DNA of 11,150 bases from DAOSVX01 sp964440405. GTDB lineage: Bacteria > Bacillota_I > Bacilli_A > RF39 > UBA660. The translations under genes and the position numbers were made by a program. Of the stretch, positions 4,854-11,150 are shown one piece after another. The notes under the pieces were generated by a model. That model ran no database searches, was not told where the DNA came from, and saw only the letters and a program-made list of their open reading frames with translations. The stretch lies in the NCBI GenBank assembly GCA_964440405.1, contig CAYTSB010000030.1, forward strand, positions 1 through 11,150, written 5' to 3'. The first letter of the stretch is position 1; each line of letters starts with the position of its first letter.

Positions 4854-6107
4854 TTAATAATCAATTAATTTTATATCTGCTCCAACAGCAGTTAATTTTT
4901 CTGGTAAGTTTTCATATCCTCTTAAAACATGTTCAACATCCATAATAGTAGTTACTCCATCTGCTATTAAACCCGCAATAATTAAAGCTGCTCCTGCTCG
5001 TAAATCTGTAGCTACTACTTCAGTGCCATGAAGTAAAGTTTTTCCCTCAATAATAGAATTGGGCTTCATGTTTTTAATGTTGGCCCCCATTTTATTAAGA
5101 TATTCTATATGGCCTACCCTGTTTTCATAAAGAGTTTCTTCAAAAAAAGATATGCCATTGCATTGGGTTAAAAGAGTCGTAATTGGTTGTCCCAAGTCTG
5201 TTGGAAAGCCAGGATATGGTAAAGTTTTTATATTAATTGGATTTAATTTATGACTTTTTTTAATAGTTATAGAAGTTGTATTAACATCAAATAACACTCC
5301 CATTTCTTTTAACTTTGATAATAATGACTCTATATGTTTAGGAATTATATCTTTAATGGTTAATTTATTACCTAATAACGCCCCAATAATAGTATAAGTC
5401 CCGGCTTCAATTCGATCGGGAATAACATCAACAACAGCGTGGCTTAATTTACTAACTCCAACAATTTTTATTTCACTAGTTCCAGCCCCAGTTATTTTTG
5501 CTCCCATATTGTTTAAAAAAGTGGCAACATTAACAATTTCGGGTTCTTTTGCAACATTACTAATAATTGTCGTTCCGCTTGATTTTACAGCTGCCAGCAT
5601 AATATTAATTGTTGCCCCAACACTAGCAACATCCAAATATATTTTATTGCCAATTAATTTTTTAGCCTTAATTAAATATTTAAACTCATTATTTTCAATT
5701 GTTGCTCCTAATTTTTTAAACCCCTTTAAATGAAGATCAATCGGTCTTGCTCCTATTTTGCATCCGCCAGGAAAAAATATTTCAGATTTGTTAAATTTAC
5801 CTAACATTGCTCCCATAAAATAATAAGATGCTCTTAACTTTTTGGCTAATTCTTCAGGTATTAACTTGTTTTTAATATTTTTAGGATTTATTTTGAGAAC
5901 CTCATCTTTTAGTTCACAAGTTCCTCCTAAATATTCAATAATATCAATTAAATTATAAATATCAGATATTTCTGGAACATTATAAAGTATTACTTCCTCA
6001 TCACAAAGAATTGAAGCCGGAATTAATGCCACAGCACTATTCTTAGCTCCACTTATTTTTATTTCACCTTTTAGTTCTTTATTTCCATTAATTAATATTT
6101 TTTGCAT
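4854..6107 (-). CDS. murA: UDP-N-acetylglucosamine 1-carboxyvinyltransferase MurA
   Basis: MurA transfers enolpyruvate from PEP to UDP-GlcNAc, the first committed step of peptidoglycan precursor synthesis in the cytoplasm. The 417 residues are full length for the family. Visible active-site features are K22/N23 in SGAKNSA, R92 in KKLRASYY, C116 in PGGCKIGARPIDLHL (the residue alkylated by fosfomycin, intact here), and the Asp in GFPTDLGQP; DLRAGAALIIAGL and VLRGYENLPEKL mark the last repeat. The ATG has AAGGAAG 5 bases ahead and a strong sigma-A promoter immediately before it, so the leader is only about a dozen bases. Many Bacilli have two murA genes; which one this is cannot be said, though the rpoE/rpmE neighbourhood fits the murAB position in B. 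subtilis. Confidence 0.97.
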   Translation of the reverse strand: MQKILINGNKELKGEIKISGAKNSAVALIPASILCDEEVILYNVPEISDIYNLIDIIEYLGGTCELKDEVLKINPKNIKNKLIPEELAKKLRASYYFMGAMLGKFNKSEIFFPGGCKIGARPIDLHLKGFKKLGATIENNEFKYLIKAKKLIGNKIYLDVASVGATINIMLAAVKSSGTTIISNVAKEPEIVNVATFLNNMGAKITGAGTSEIKIVGVSKLSHAVVDVIPDRIEAGTYTIIGALLGNKLTIKDIIPKHIESLLSKLKEMGVLFDVNTTSITIKKSHKLNPINIKTLPYPGFPTDLGQPITTLLTQCNGISFFEETLYENRVGHIEYLNKMGANIKNMKPNSIIEGKTLLHGTEVVATDLRAGAALIIAGLIADGVTTIMDVEHVLRGYENLPEKLTAVGADIKLIDY

Positions 6108-6125
6108 AACTTCTTCCTTTAATTA

Positions 6126-6154
6126 ACTATAATATTGTATTCAAAATTTGTCAA
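6126..6154 (-). promoter_or_regulatory. sigma-A promoter of murA
   Basis: Minus-strand TTGACA (6154 to 6149), a perfect -35, stands 17 bases before TATAGT (6131 to 6126, 5 of 6). The predicted start near 6119 falls on the Shine-Dalgarno site. The -35 begins 14 bases after the mntP stop codon and no terminator is seen between them. Confidence 0.8.
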
Positions 6155-6168
6155 TGTAACTCTAGAAA

Positions 6169-6705
6169 TTATTTACACATATATATTAATCCCATAATTA
6201 ATAAGATTAAAATGCCTATAAAAGAAGCATAATCTTTAATTTTACTTTTAATATATTTACCTAGAATTAAGCCTAAATATGTAAAAGAAAAACTGCACAA
6301 TGAAAACATTAAGGCAGATAAAAAATATTTTTCACTTAATCCGTTTAAACCAATTCCCGTAGAAAAACTATCAATGCTAACGCTAAAAGCAAACAAAATG
6401 GTTCCTATAAAATTTAAGCTAAAGTTTTTTTCTTTATTTTTAAGCATTTCGGCCGATGATTTTATTGATAATATCATCAAAATTAATCCTGCAAAAAAAG
6501 TTGCATTAAGTTCATAACGATTAATAATAAAGTGGCCCAATTTAAATCCTAATAAAGGCATAATAAAATGCATTACTCCGACGCTAAATGATAAAATCAA
6601 TTCTTTTTTTTCTTTTAAGCCAAAAGTGCCAATACTAAGTGCCATAGAAAATGCATCCATACTTAAAGCAATTCCAATAATTAATACTGTAAAAAATTCC
6701 TTCAT
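6169..6705 (-). CDS. mntP: MntP-family manganese efflux pump (YwlD-like)
   Basis: MntP exports Mn(II) through the cytoplasmic membrane. The 178 residues form about six hydrophobic segments with the two pseudo-repeat motifs of the family: ALSMDAFSMALSIG (13-26) with D17, and FSVSIDSFSTGIGL (107-120) with D112; GVMHFIMPLLGFKLG (43-57) is also typical. The related sporulation protein YtaF has a similar fold and cannot be excluded, but gene order (B. subtilis ywlD lies between spoIIR and rpiB) favours MntP. ATG 6705 has GAGG 5 bases ahead. A 10-bp hairpin directly upstream includes that site. No yybP-ykoY-type manganese riboswitch fits into the 37-base gap, so control, if any, is by another route. 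Confidence 0.85.
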   Translation of the reverse strand: MKEFFTVLIIGIALSMDAFSMALSIGTFGLKEKKELILSFSVGVMHFIMPLLGFKLGHFIINRYELNATFFAGLILMILSIKSSAEMLKNKEKNFSLNFIGTILFAFSVSIDSFSTGIGLNGLSEKYFLSALMFSLCSFSFTYLGLILGKYIKSKIKDYASFIGILILLIMGLIYMCK

Positions 6706-6710
6706 ATCAA

Positions 6711-6735
6711 CCTCAATTAAGTATATTAATTAAGG
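6711..6735 (-). promoter_or_regulatory. RNA hairpin burying the mntP ribosome-binding site
   Basis: Minus-strand CCTTAATTAA (6735 to 6726) pairs with TTAATTGAGG (6720 to 6711) over 10 bp with one U-G pair and a 5-base loop. The GAGG Shine-Dalgarno of mntP is the end of the 3' arm. No T-run follows, so it is not a typical terminator. Confidence 0.5.
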
Positions 6736-6742
6736 TTTATTT

Positions 6743-7261
6743 TTATTTAAAAATTTTATTTATTAATTTAGAAAAATAAAAATCATATTCTATTTTGTCG
6801 GCATTTTCTTCCTGAGCTTCTAATAAACATAGCGGTGGAAATAAAAAGCACCACCAGTTATCTCCTTTTCCTTCACCTAAAGTAATTACCAATGATTCAT
6901 ATTCGCCTGCTGGTATTTTAATATTATTAAATTCTTTTTCAGGGAAATAATTCATTCCATAATTAATATTATAATTTTGGTAATATTCTTTTTCTAAAAA
7001 AGTTTTTTTAACAAGATTATCAAAATTATCTAAATTGTTTTTTAACTTTGTTCGAACCGTTTCTTTTGAATCATTTATGCTAATAACTTTTAATAATTCG
7101 GTTTGAATATTTTGCTCAACTGTACTTTTAACATCACGATCAAGTGAAGAATTGCTATTTGGAACAATTCTTAACCTAATTGCTTCACTATAATCAGGTT
7201 CACTTTTTTGACTATAAAAAACAATCATCAATATTACGCCAATTATTATTAATTTCTTCAT
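6743..7261 (-). CDS. spoIIR: SpoIIR, forespore signal activating mother-cell sigma-E
   Basis: SpoIIR is made in the forespore under sigma-F, is exported, and stimulates the membrane protease SpoIIGA in the mother cell to process pro-sigma-E. The 172 residues have a hydrophobic N-terminus (about 3-16) for export and all family marks: AIRLRIVPNSNS (27-38), the YGMNYFPE stretch (101-108), IPAGEYESLVITLGEGKG (116-133) and NWWCFLFPPLC (135-145). I chose ATG 7261 because GGTGAT (7273 to 7268) stands 6 bases ahead; a GTG at 7276 would add five residues and has no such site. It follows prmC by about 40 bases, filled by a 14-bp hairpin that contains the ribosome-binding site. It keeps the prfA-prmC-spoIIR order of B. 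subtilis. Confidence 0.96.
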   Translation of the reverse strand: MKKLIIIGVILMIVFYSQKSEPDYSEAIRLRIVPNSNSSLDRDVKSTVEQNIQTELLKVISINDSKETVRTKLKNNLDNFDNLVKKTFLEKEYYQNYNINYGMNYFPEKEFNNIKIPAGEYESLVITLGEGKGDNWWCFLFPPLCLLEAQEENADKIEYDFYFSKLINKIFK

Positions 7262-7262
7262 C

Positions 7263-7297
7263 AAATAATCACCCACTTTAATTGTGAGTGATTATTT
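7263..7297 (-). promoter_or_regulatory. 14-bp hairpin between prmC and spoIIR, containing the spoIIR ribosome-binding site
   Basis: Minus-strand AAATAATCACTCAC (7297 to 7284) pairs with GTGGGTGATTATTT (7276 to 7263) at all 14 positions (one U-G) around a 7-base loop. The Shine-Dalgarno GGTGAT lies inside the 3' arm and the ATG begins one base after the stem. Because the stem ends in TTATTT it may alternatively act as a weak terminator for the prfA-prmC transcript. Confidence 0.6.
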
Positions 7298-7303
7298 AGA
7301 ATT

Positions 7304-8041
7304 TTATTCATTAAAGATAAAAATATAGCGATCTTTAGTATTTAAATCTTTTTCTAATAGTATTCTTGCTTGAGGATAATATTTTTTAGTAAGCTTTATT
7401 ATGTCATTGGCCTGGGTACATCCTATTTCAAAAGCAATAATTCCTTTTTTATTTAATAGTTTTAATGATTTTTGAAGAATTAAATTATAAAAATAGAGAC
7501 CATTATTCCTAGCATACAAAGCTTTTTTTGGCTCATACTTATGCACCGACAAAGATATTTTTTCCTGGTGTGATATATAAGGCGGGTTACTTATTATAAT
7601 GTCATAATTCTCACAATTGTATTTTTCTATGCTTTTTTTTATAAAATTTATTTTAATATTGTTTGTTTTTGCGTTTTCTGAAGCAAGCTTTAAAGCTTTT
7701 GAAGAAATATCAATAGCATCAATTGTTAAAGTTGGTATTGCTTTTTTTAAACTTATAGAAATACATCCGCTGCCTGTACCTATTTCCAAAACTCTAGCCT
7801 TAGTAATCTTTTTGTCTAAAATTGTTTTTATTGTTTTATCAACCAATAGTTCAGTTTCAAATCTTGGAATTAAAACATTTTTATTAACTAAAATTTTATT
7901 GCCTAAAAAATCCACATAGCCAATTAAATATTGAATTGGGTAACCTCTATTTATTTTTTTTAAAATTCCAGGTAATCTATTCTGATATATGCTTTCTAAT
8001 AAATTCAGATCATTTTTGGAAATAAATATGTCATTATTCAT
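7304..8041 (-). CDS. prmC: PrmC, N5-glutamine methyltransferase of release factors
   Basis: PrmC methylates the Gln of the GGQ motif in release factors, using S-adenosylmethionine. The 245 residues contain the SAM-binding motif I VLEIGTGSGCISISL (84-98), the acidic IDAIDISSKAL (107-117), the catalytic NPPY in IISNPPYIS (149-157), and the family-specific PIQYLIGYVDFLG (35-47) and VLIPRFETELLV (56-67; the usual Pro of IPRPETE is Phe). It is about 35-40 residues shorter than typical homologues, the loss being in the N-terminal helical domain. The ATG overlaps the end of prfA, its substrate's gene, by 8 bases, and no strong Shine-Dalgarno is seen, so translation is probably coupled to prfA. Confidence 0.95.
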   Translation of the reverse strand: MNNDIFISKNDLNLLESIYQNRLPGILKKINRGYPIQYLIGYVDFLGNKILVNKNVLIPRFETELLVDKTIKTILDKKITKARVLEIGTGSGCISISLKKAIPTLTIDAIDISSKALKLASENAKTNNIKINFIKKSIEKYNCENYDIIISNPPYISHQEKISLSVHKYEPKKALYARNNGLYFYNLILQKSLKLLNKKGIIAFEIGCTQANDIIKLTKKYYPQARILLEKDLNTKDRYIFIFNE

Positions 8042-9089
8042 TTTCTAATTTTAACCTTTGATCCTCGGCAATTAAAGCATTAATTATAGTGTCTAGGCTA
8101 CCATCCATTACTTTATCTAAATCCATAGTTGTTAAATTTATACGATGATCAGTTACTCTATTTTGAGGATAGTTATAAGTTCTAACTTTTTCTGAACGAT
8201 CGCCAGTACCAATTTTATTTTTTCTTTCAGTGCCTAAAGCTATTTCTTGCTTTTGTTTTTCATAATCATAAATTCTGTTTTTTAATATACTTAATGCTTT
8301 ATCTTTGTTTTTTAGCTGGCTTCTTTCTGTCTGACAAGTAACAACTATTCCTGTAGGAAGATGGGTCATTCTTACTGCCGAATCACTGGTGTTTACGCTT
8401 TGTCCACCGGCACCACCGCTATGATAAACATCAATTTTGATATCGCCTTCTTTAATATCAACCTCAACATTTTCAACTTCGGGCATAACTAAAACTGTCG
8501 CTGTTGAAGTGTGAACGCGGCCTTGTGTTTCTGTCTCCGGAATTCTTTGAACTCTATGAGATCCACATTCATATTTCATTTTAGAATAAACATTTTCTCC
8601 TTTAACATAAAATTCTATTTGAGAAAATCCTCCCGAAGTTCCTGCTTCCTCGTTAATTATTTCGAGCTTCCAATTATTCTTTTCAAAATAATTAGTATAC
8701 ATTCTAAATAAATCTCCGGCAAAAATGTTGGCTTCGTCTCCACCGGCAGCACCTCTTATTTCCATAATTATATTTTTATCATCATTTCCATCTTTAGGTA
8801 TTAATAAAACTTCTAATTCTTTAATAAGTTTTTCATTTTTAATTAATAATTTTTGTAAGTCTTCGTTAGCAATTTCGTATAATTCTGGATCTTTCAACAT
8901 TTTTTTTGTTTCTTCAATCAATTCTTTATTTTTTTTGAATTCACGGTATTTAAAAACAGTTTCTTCATAAGTTTTTTGTTCTTTTGAAAGACTCATTGCC
9001 TGTTTATAATCTTTTATTATTTCTTCGTTATTTAATTTTTTTGTTAATTCTTCATACTTGTTTTCTATTCTATCTAATCTTTCTATCAT
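8034..9089 (-). CDS. prfA: peptide chain release factor 1 (RF1)
   Basis: RF1 reads UAA and UAG stop codons and triggers peptide release. The 351 residues have an N-terminal coiled-coil-rich domain (about 1-100), the GAAGGDEANIFAGDLFRMY segment (113-131), the codon-recognition tripeptide PET (184-186) within HRVQRIPETETQGRVHTS (PxT is the RF1 form, not the SPF of RF2), and the peptidyl-hydrolysis motif GGQ (228-230) in HSGGAGGQSVNTSDSAVR. The end of the protein (KNKIGTGDRSEKVRTYNYPQ and following) is complete. The ATG has AAAGGAAA ahead with a normal gap. It follows rpoE by 35 bases without a terminator and runs into prmC, so rpoE-prfA-prmC is likely one transcript. Confidence 0.97.
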   Translation of the reverse strand: MIERLDRIENKYEELTKKLNNEEIIKDYKQAMSLSKEQKTYEETVFKYREFKKNKELIEETKKMLKDPELYEIANEDLQKLLIKNEKLIKELEVLLIPKDGNDDKNIIMEIRGAAGGDEANIFAGDLFRMYTNYFEKNNWKLEIINEEAGTSGGFSQIEFYVKGENVYSKMKYECGSHRVQRIPETETQGRVHTSTATVLVMPEVENVEVDIKEGDIKIDVYHSGGAGGQSVNTSDSAVRMTHLPTGIVVTCQTERSQLKNKDKALSILKNRIYDYEKQKQEIALGTERKNKIGTGDRSEKVRTYNYPQNRVTDHRINLTTMDLDKVMDGSLDTIINALIAEDQRLKLENE

Positions 9090-9124
9090 TTTTTATTTCC
9101 TTTCTTTAAGTTAAAAAATAATAG

Positions 9125-9550
9125 TTAGACATCATCTGCTTCTTCTGCTTCCGGATCAATAACCACTAAATCTTGTAAGCCATCATCTGCTTCTTCTTCA
9201 TTTCCGTTATCGTCATAAAAAATGGTATCACTTTTTTCTTCTTCCTCTTCTGGAATTTCAATTATAATATCATCATCGTCATCTTCGATTAAAATCTTTT
9301 GGGTATGATTAATTTTTAAATCCCAATACCCTTCCGGCAACATAATAAATCTCTTATCCGTAGATAATAGTTCGAAAAAATCACCAATTTGCTGTTCAAA
9401 CTCACTGTCACTTAAATTTAAAATTGTGCATAGTTTTTTGAATAACCCTTGAATTTTCATTTTTTTGCCATTTTCAGTTAAAATCATATACGCAATGTCG
9501 TCATATGCCATTAACTCTAATTCCTCTTTTGTTAAATTTTTTAATTTCAT
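9125..9550 (-). CDS. rpoE: RNA polymerase delta subunit RpoE
   Basis: Delta is a Bacilli-specific RNA polymerase subunit that displaces nucleic acid from the enzyme and helps recycling and promoter selectivity. The 141 residues have an N-terminal HARE-HTH domain (about 5-83) with LTKEELELMAYDDIAYMIL, a central LFKKLCTILNLSDSEF and the closing RFIMLPEGYWDLK, and then a strongly acidic, probably disordered tail (92-141) of Asp/Glu clusters. The tail is shorter than in B. subtilis (about 173 residues in total). The start has an excellent Shine-Dalgarno AGGAGGG (9564 to 9558), 7 bases ahead. A seven-codon leader ORF ends on this site. No convincing promoter was found in the 99 bases before the gene. 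Confidence 0.93.
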   Translation of the reverse strand: MKLKNLTKEELELMAYDDIAYMILTENGKKMKIQGLFKKLCTILNLSDSEFEQQIGDFFELLSTDKRFIMLPEGYWDLKINHTQKILIEDDDDDIIIEIPEEEEEKSDTIFYDDNGNEEEADDGLQDLVVIDPEAEEADDV

Positions 9551-9562
9551 ATATTTACCCTC

Positions 9563-9586
9563 CTACATTTCCTTTGACGGAATCAT
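9563..9586 (-). CDS. possible seven-codon upstream ORF before rpoE
   Basis: ATG 9586 opens MIPSKEM and stops at TAG 9565-9563. AAAGGAAA lies about 10 bases upstream, and the TAG overlaps the rpoE Shine-Dalgarno AGGAGGG. The arrangement could let a ribosome finishing the leader peptide influence rpoE initiation, but a seven-codon ORF also arises easily by chance. Confidence 0.25.
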   Translation of the reverse strand: MIPSKEM

Positions 9587-9649
9587 ATTAAATTTATTTC
9601 CTTTCTATTCTTTCAATATTTTAAAATTAACACTTATTAAAAAACTTTT

Positions 9650-10018
9650 TCATAAGGTTTCATCTATTAATCTTATTTCTAGCCTGTTTATTATGCAATC
9701 ATCTGCTTCTAATTTATAAGATATGATAATATTAGCATTTTGCTTTTCAAAATTACAATCTAAAACATCGATATCAATACTATCATATTTTTTTAATTTT
9801 AGAAACGCTTTTTTATTATTAAAATTTATCTTAAATTTATACTCTTCGTTTTCTCTGATAAAATACATATTTTGCTTTTCATAACTAATAATATTTTCAA
9901 AATTATCCAGCTTAAAAGCAATGGTTTTAATGTTTTTAGAGAGTTTTGCCATTAAATCATTAGCACTAATTTTTAAGCATTCATTCTGAAAAAAATTGAA
10001 CGAAATTTTTGTTTCCAT
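9650..10018 (-). CDS. small hypothetical protein, possibly DUF1934/YwiB-like beta-barrel
   Basis: A 122-residue, soluble, Lys/Asn/Ile-rich protein without signal peptide or membrane segment. The second half alternates polar and hydrophobic residues as in short beta-strands (NMYFIRENEEYKFKINF, KKAFLKLKKY, SIDIDVLDCNF, NIIISYKLEA, RLEIRLI), which matches the all-beta layout and order expected of DUF1934 proteins, calycin-like barrels of unknown function. B. subtilis ywiB, of that family, lies in the same general region near argS and rpoE. No single diagnostic motif decides it, so the family is a guess from strand pattern and location. ATG 10018 has GAGGAAAGGG ahead and a clear promoter; it is the first gene of the long minus-strand run. 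Confidence 0.6.
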   Translation of the reverse strand: METKISFNFFQNECLKISANDLMAKLSKNIKTIAFKLDNFENIISYEKQNMYFIRENEEYKFKINFNNKKAFLKLKKYDSIDIDVLDCNFEKQNANIIISYKLEADDCIINRLEIRLIDETL

Positions 10019-10043
10019 AACCCTTTCCTCTTTTTTCTAAAAC

Positions 10044-10072
10044 ATTATAGCACATCAATATAAGAATTGGAA
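10044..10072 (-). promoter_or_regulatory. sigma-A promoter of the DUF1934-like gene
   Basis: Minus-strand TGCTATAAT (10052 to 10044) is a perfect extended -10, with a weak -35 TTCCAA (10072 to 10067) at 17 bases. The same TGTGCTATAAT string stands before the ATP-grasp gene. It is probably the promoter for the DUF1934-like gene and perhaps for rpoE and onward, since no terminator with a clear T-run separates them. Confidence 0.7.
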
Positions 10073-10078
10073 CTTATA
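10059..10078. repeat. short dyad between divergent genes, possible operator
   Basis: TATAAG (10059-10064) and CTTATA (10073-10078) form a 6-bp inverted repeat around 8 bases. It covers the -35 of the minus-strand promoter and touches a plus-strand TATAAT (10075-10080) that may be the -10 of the PBP gene, so a protein bound here could affect both. The arms are short and A+T-rich. Confidence 0.25.
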
Positions 10079-10118
10079 ATTTGTTTTTTTTTAATCATAA
10101 TAAGATTAGTGATTTTTT

Positions 10119-11150
10119 ATGAAAAAAATGGTAATTTTAGTTAAAATTTTATTTTTTATTTTTATTATAGGAATTGTGCTTATTACTTCACTTTATTTGT
10201 ATGCTTTTATAACTCCAAAAAAAACTATAAAAACTACTAATGAATTTTTTATTTATGATAAAAATGATAACCTGGTTCACCAGGGCTCTAGTACAAGTGA
10301 ATGGGCTAAGCTCGAGTATATTTCTCCCTATTTTATTAATGCTGTAATTAGCGTTGAAGACAAAAATTTTTATACACATCAGGGGTTTGACTATTTAAGA
10401 ATTGCTAAAGCTTTATTTTTAAATTTTAAGAACGGTAAAATAATTCAAGGTGCATCAACTATTAGCCAACAATATATTAAAAATATGTATTTAGATTTTT
10501 CTCAAACATGGGCTAGAAAAATAGAAGAAGCACTTTTAACTTTTGAATTAGAAGTGCATTATACTAAAGAGGAAATACTAGAAGGTTATCTAAATACTAT
10601 AAATTTTGGACAAGGAAACTACGGTATTGAAAATGCTTCACAATATTATTTTAATAAATCAGCAGGTGAATTGACTTTAGAAGAAGCAATTATTTTAGCA
10701 GGAACACCTAAAAAGCCTAATACTATTAATCCTGTTTCCAACTACGATGAAGCAATTAAAAGGGCTAAGATAGTAGCTAAAGCTATGCTTAATAACAAAT
10801 ATATTACTGAAGATGAATACAAAAATTTGTTTTTAAATAATGTTGAAGTTTTTGGCAAAAAAAGTAGTAATAATCTACAAACTTTAATGTATTATCAAGA
10901 TTCTGTTATCAAAGAGTTAAATAATTTAGATTTTTTTTCTAAAGATTTAACTAATTATGAAGGAATTAAAATATATACTAATTTAGATTTAGATGCTCAA
11001 AGTAGTTTAGAGAAAGCTATTGAAGATAACTTAGGTGATAGCAGTATGCAGGCGGCCAGCATTTTAATTGAACCTGATACTGGGGCTATTTTAGCTTTAG
11101 TTGGAGGGAAGGATTATAGTGTTAGTCAATACAATAGAGCAACTCAAGCA
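10119..11150 (+). CDS. class A penicillin-binding protein (GT51 transglycosylase, start of transpeptidase), cut by window end
   Basis: This bifunctional enzyme polymerises lipid II into glycan strands and cross-links them outside the membrane. The 344 visible residues comprise a short cytoplasmic start, one membrane anchor (about 5-30), and a complete-looking GT51 domain: VEDKNFYTHQGFD (79-91) with catalytic E80, GASTISQQYIKN (111-122), RKIEEALL (133-140), KEEILEGYLNTINFG (150-164) and LTLEEAIILAGTPKKPN (185-201). From about 308 the transpeptidase domain begins (AASILIEPDTGAILALVGG); its SxxK serine lies beyond the window. The ATG has only a weak ribosome site (GTGAT, 6 bases ahead). It is the only plus-strand gene, divergent from the DUF1934-like gene. 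Which paralogue (PBP1a, 2a, 4 or a sporulation PBP) cannot be told. Confidence 0.95.
   Translation, partial: MKKMVILVKILFFIFIIGIVLITSLYLYAFITPKKTIKTTNEFFIYDKNDNLVHQGSSTSEWAKLEYISPYFINAVISVEDKNFYTHQGFDYLRIAKALFLNFKNGKIIQGASTISQQYIKNMYLDFSQTWARKIEEALLTFELEVHYTKEEILEGYLNTINFGQGNYGIENASQYYFNKSAGELTLEEAIILAGTPKKPNTINPVSNYDEAIKRAKIVAKAMLNNKYITEDEYKNLFLNNVEVFGKKSSNNLQTLMYYQDSVIKELNNLDFFSKDLTNYEGIKIYTNLDLDAQSSLEKAIEDNLGDSSMQAASILIEPDTGAILALVGGKDYSVSQYNRATQA

Noticed and set aside
5509..5733. Open frame of 74 codons on the plus strand
   Set aside because: It lies wholly inside murA in the opposite direction, lacks a ribosome site and family features.
6706..6742. Manganese riboswitch before mntP
   Set aside because: The 37-base gap is too short for a yybP-ykoY element; only a simple hairpin is present.
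7301..7328. Possible sigma-F promoter of spoIIR: CTATA and GAATAAAAT on the minus strand, 14 bases apart
   Set aside because: One mismatch in each element and a short spacing in a very A+T-rich stretch; its start would lie at the base of the hairpin and not remove the 5' arm. Not strong enough to list.
7617..7919. Open frame of 100 codons on the plus strand that looks membrane-like
   Set aside because: It is antisense to the SAM-binding region of prmC, with no ribosome site.
8725..8970. Hydrophobic open frame of 81 codons on the plus strand
   Set aside because: It is antisense to the conserved part of prfA; the hydrophobicity is the mirror of acidic and lysine-rich codons in RF1.
371..9550. 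Mycoplasma-type genetic code (TGA as Trp)
   Set aside because: Trp residues at conserved sites such as NWWC of SpoIIR are TGG, and TGA is used as a stop at the end of the actin-like gene in the expected place.
9636..9660. Terminator after the DUF1934-like gene
   Set aside because: CTTAT and ATAAG flank an A-run and T-run, but the stem has bulges, a one-base loop and no proper T-tail.
10075..10080. TATAAT as a full sigma-A promoter for the penicillin-binding protein
   Set aside because: A good -10, but no recognisable -35 at 16-18 bases and no TG extension; mentioned only with the dyad.
10188..10379. Open frame of 63 codons on the minus strand
   Set aside because: It is antisense to the GT51 domain of the penicillin-binding protein, which has all expected motifs.

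Overview
The window is a very A+T-rich piece of a bacterial chromosome with the gene content of a low-GC, endospore-forming member of the Bacilli or a close relative. The evidence is four sporulation genes (spoIIR, spoIID, spoIIQ, spoIIID), the RNA polymerase delta subunit rpoE (a Bacilli/Mollicutes trait), Gram-positive-type Shine-Dalgarno sites and TGA used as a stop. It is probably an uncultured, compact-genome Bacilli lineage; the exact taxon cannot be read from this sequence. Nothing here looks like a prophage, transposon or CRISPR locus. Genes are packed with gaps under 120 bases, so there is no long empty stretch.

Layout: everything from 10018 down to 1 is on the minus strand; only the last gene, a class A penicillin-binding protein that runs off the right edge, is on the plus strand. 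Reading the minus strand 5' to 3': a DUF1934-like small protein, rpoE, prfA, prmC (overlapping prfA), spoIIR, mntP, murA (own sigma-A promoter), rpmE (own promoter and leader hairpin), an ATP-grasp enzyme (own extended -10 promoter behind the rpmE terminator), rpiB, a DUF1146/YwzB membrane protein, spoIID, spoIIQ, spoIIID, a very divergent protein that looks like a decayed MreB/Mbl actin, and finally, behind a terminator, a truncated AgrA-type response regulator.

From memory of the Bacillus subtilis map, this is a collapsed version of the segment rpoE ... rpmE ... prfA-prmC ... spoIIR ... ywlD(mntP) ... rpiB ... ywzB-spoIID-spoIIQ-spoIIID-mbl, with most intervening genes (for example glyA, upp and the atp operon) missing. 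Functionally it combines translation (prfA, prmC, rpmE), transcription (rpoE), cell-wall synthesis (murA, the PBP) and engulfment-stage sporulation: SpoIIR signals from forespore to mother cell, SpoIID remodels septal peptidoglycan, SpoIIQ is the forespore side of the intercompartment channel, and SpoIIID is a mother-cell regulator.

The most interesting signals are: (1) the gene after spoIIID, at the mbl position, which keeps recognisable actin-fold pieces at both ends but has lost the nucleotide-binding motifs and subdomain IIB; (2) RNA hairpins that place the ribosome-binding site or start codon of spoIIQ, spoIIR and mntP in a stem or loop, possibly shielding compartment-specific genes from read-through translation; (3) a terminator whose loop holds both the stop codon of the actin-like gene and the -35 of the next promoter; (4) a SpoIIQ without any of the LytM zinc ligands and an RpiB with altered active-site residues.
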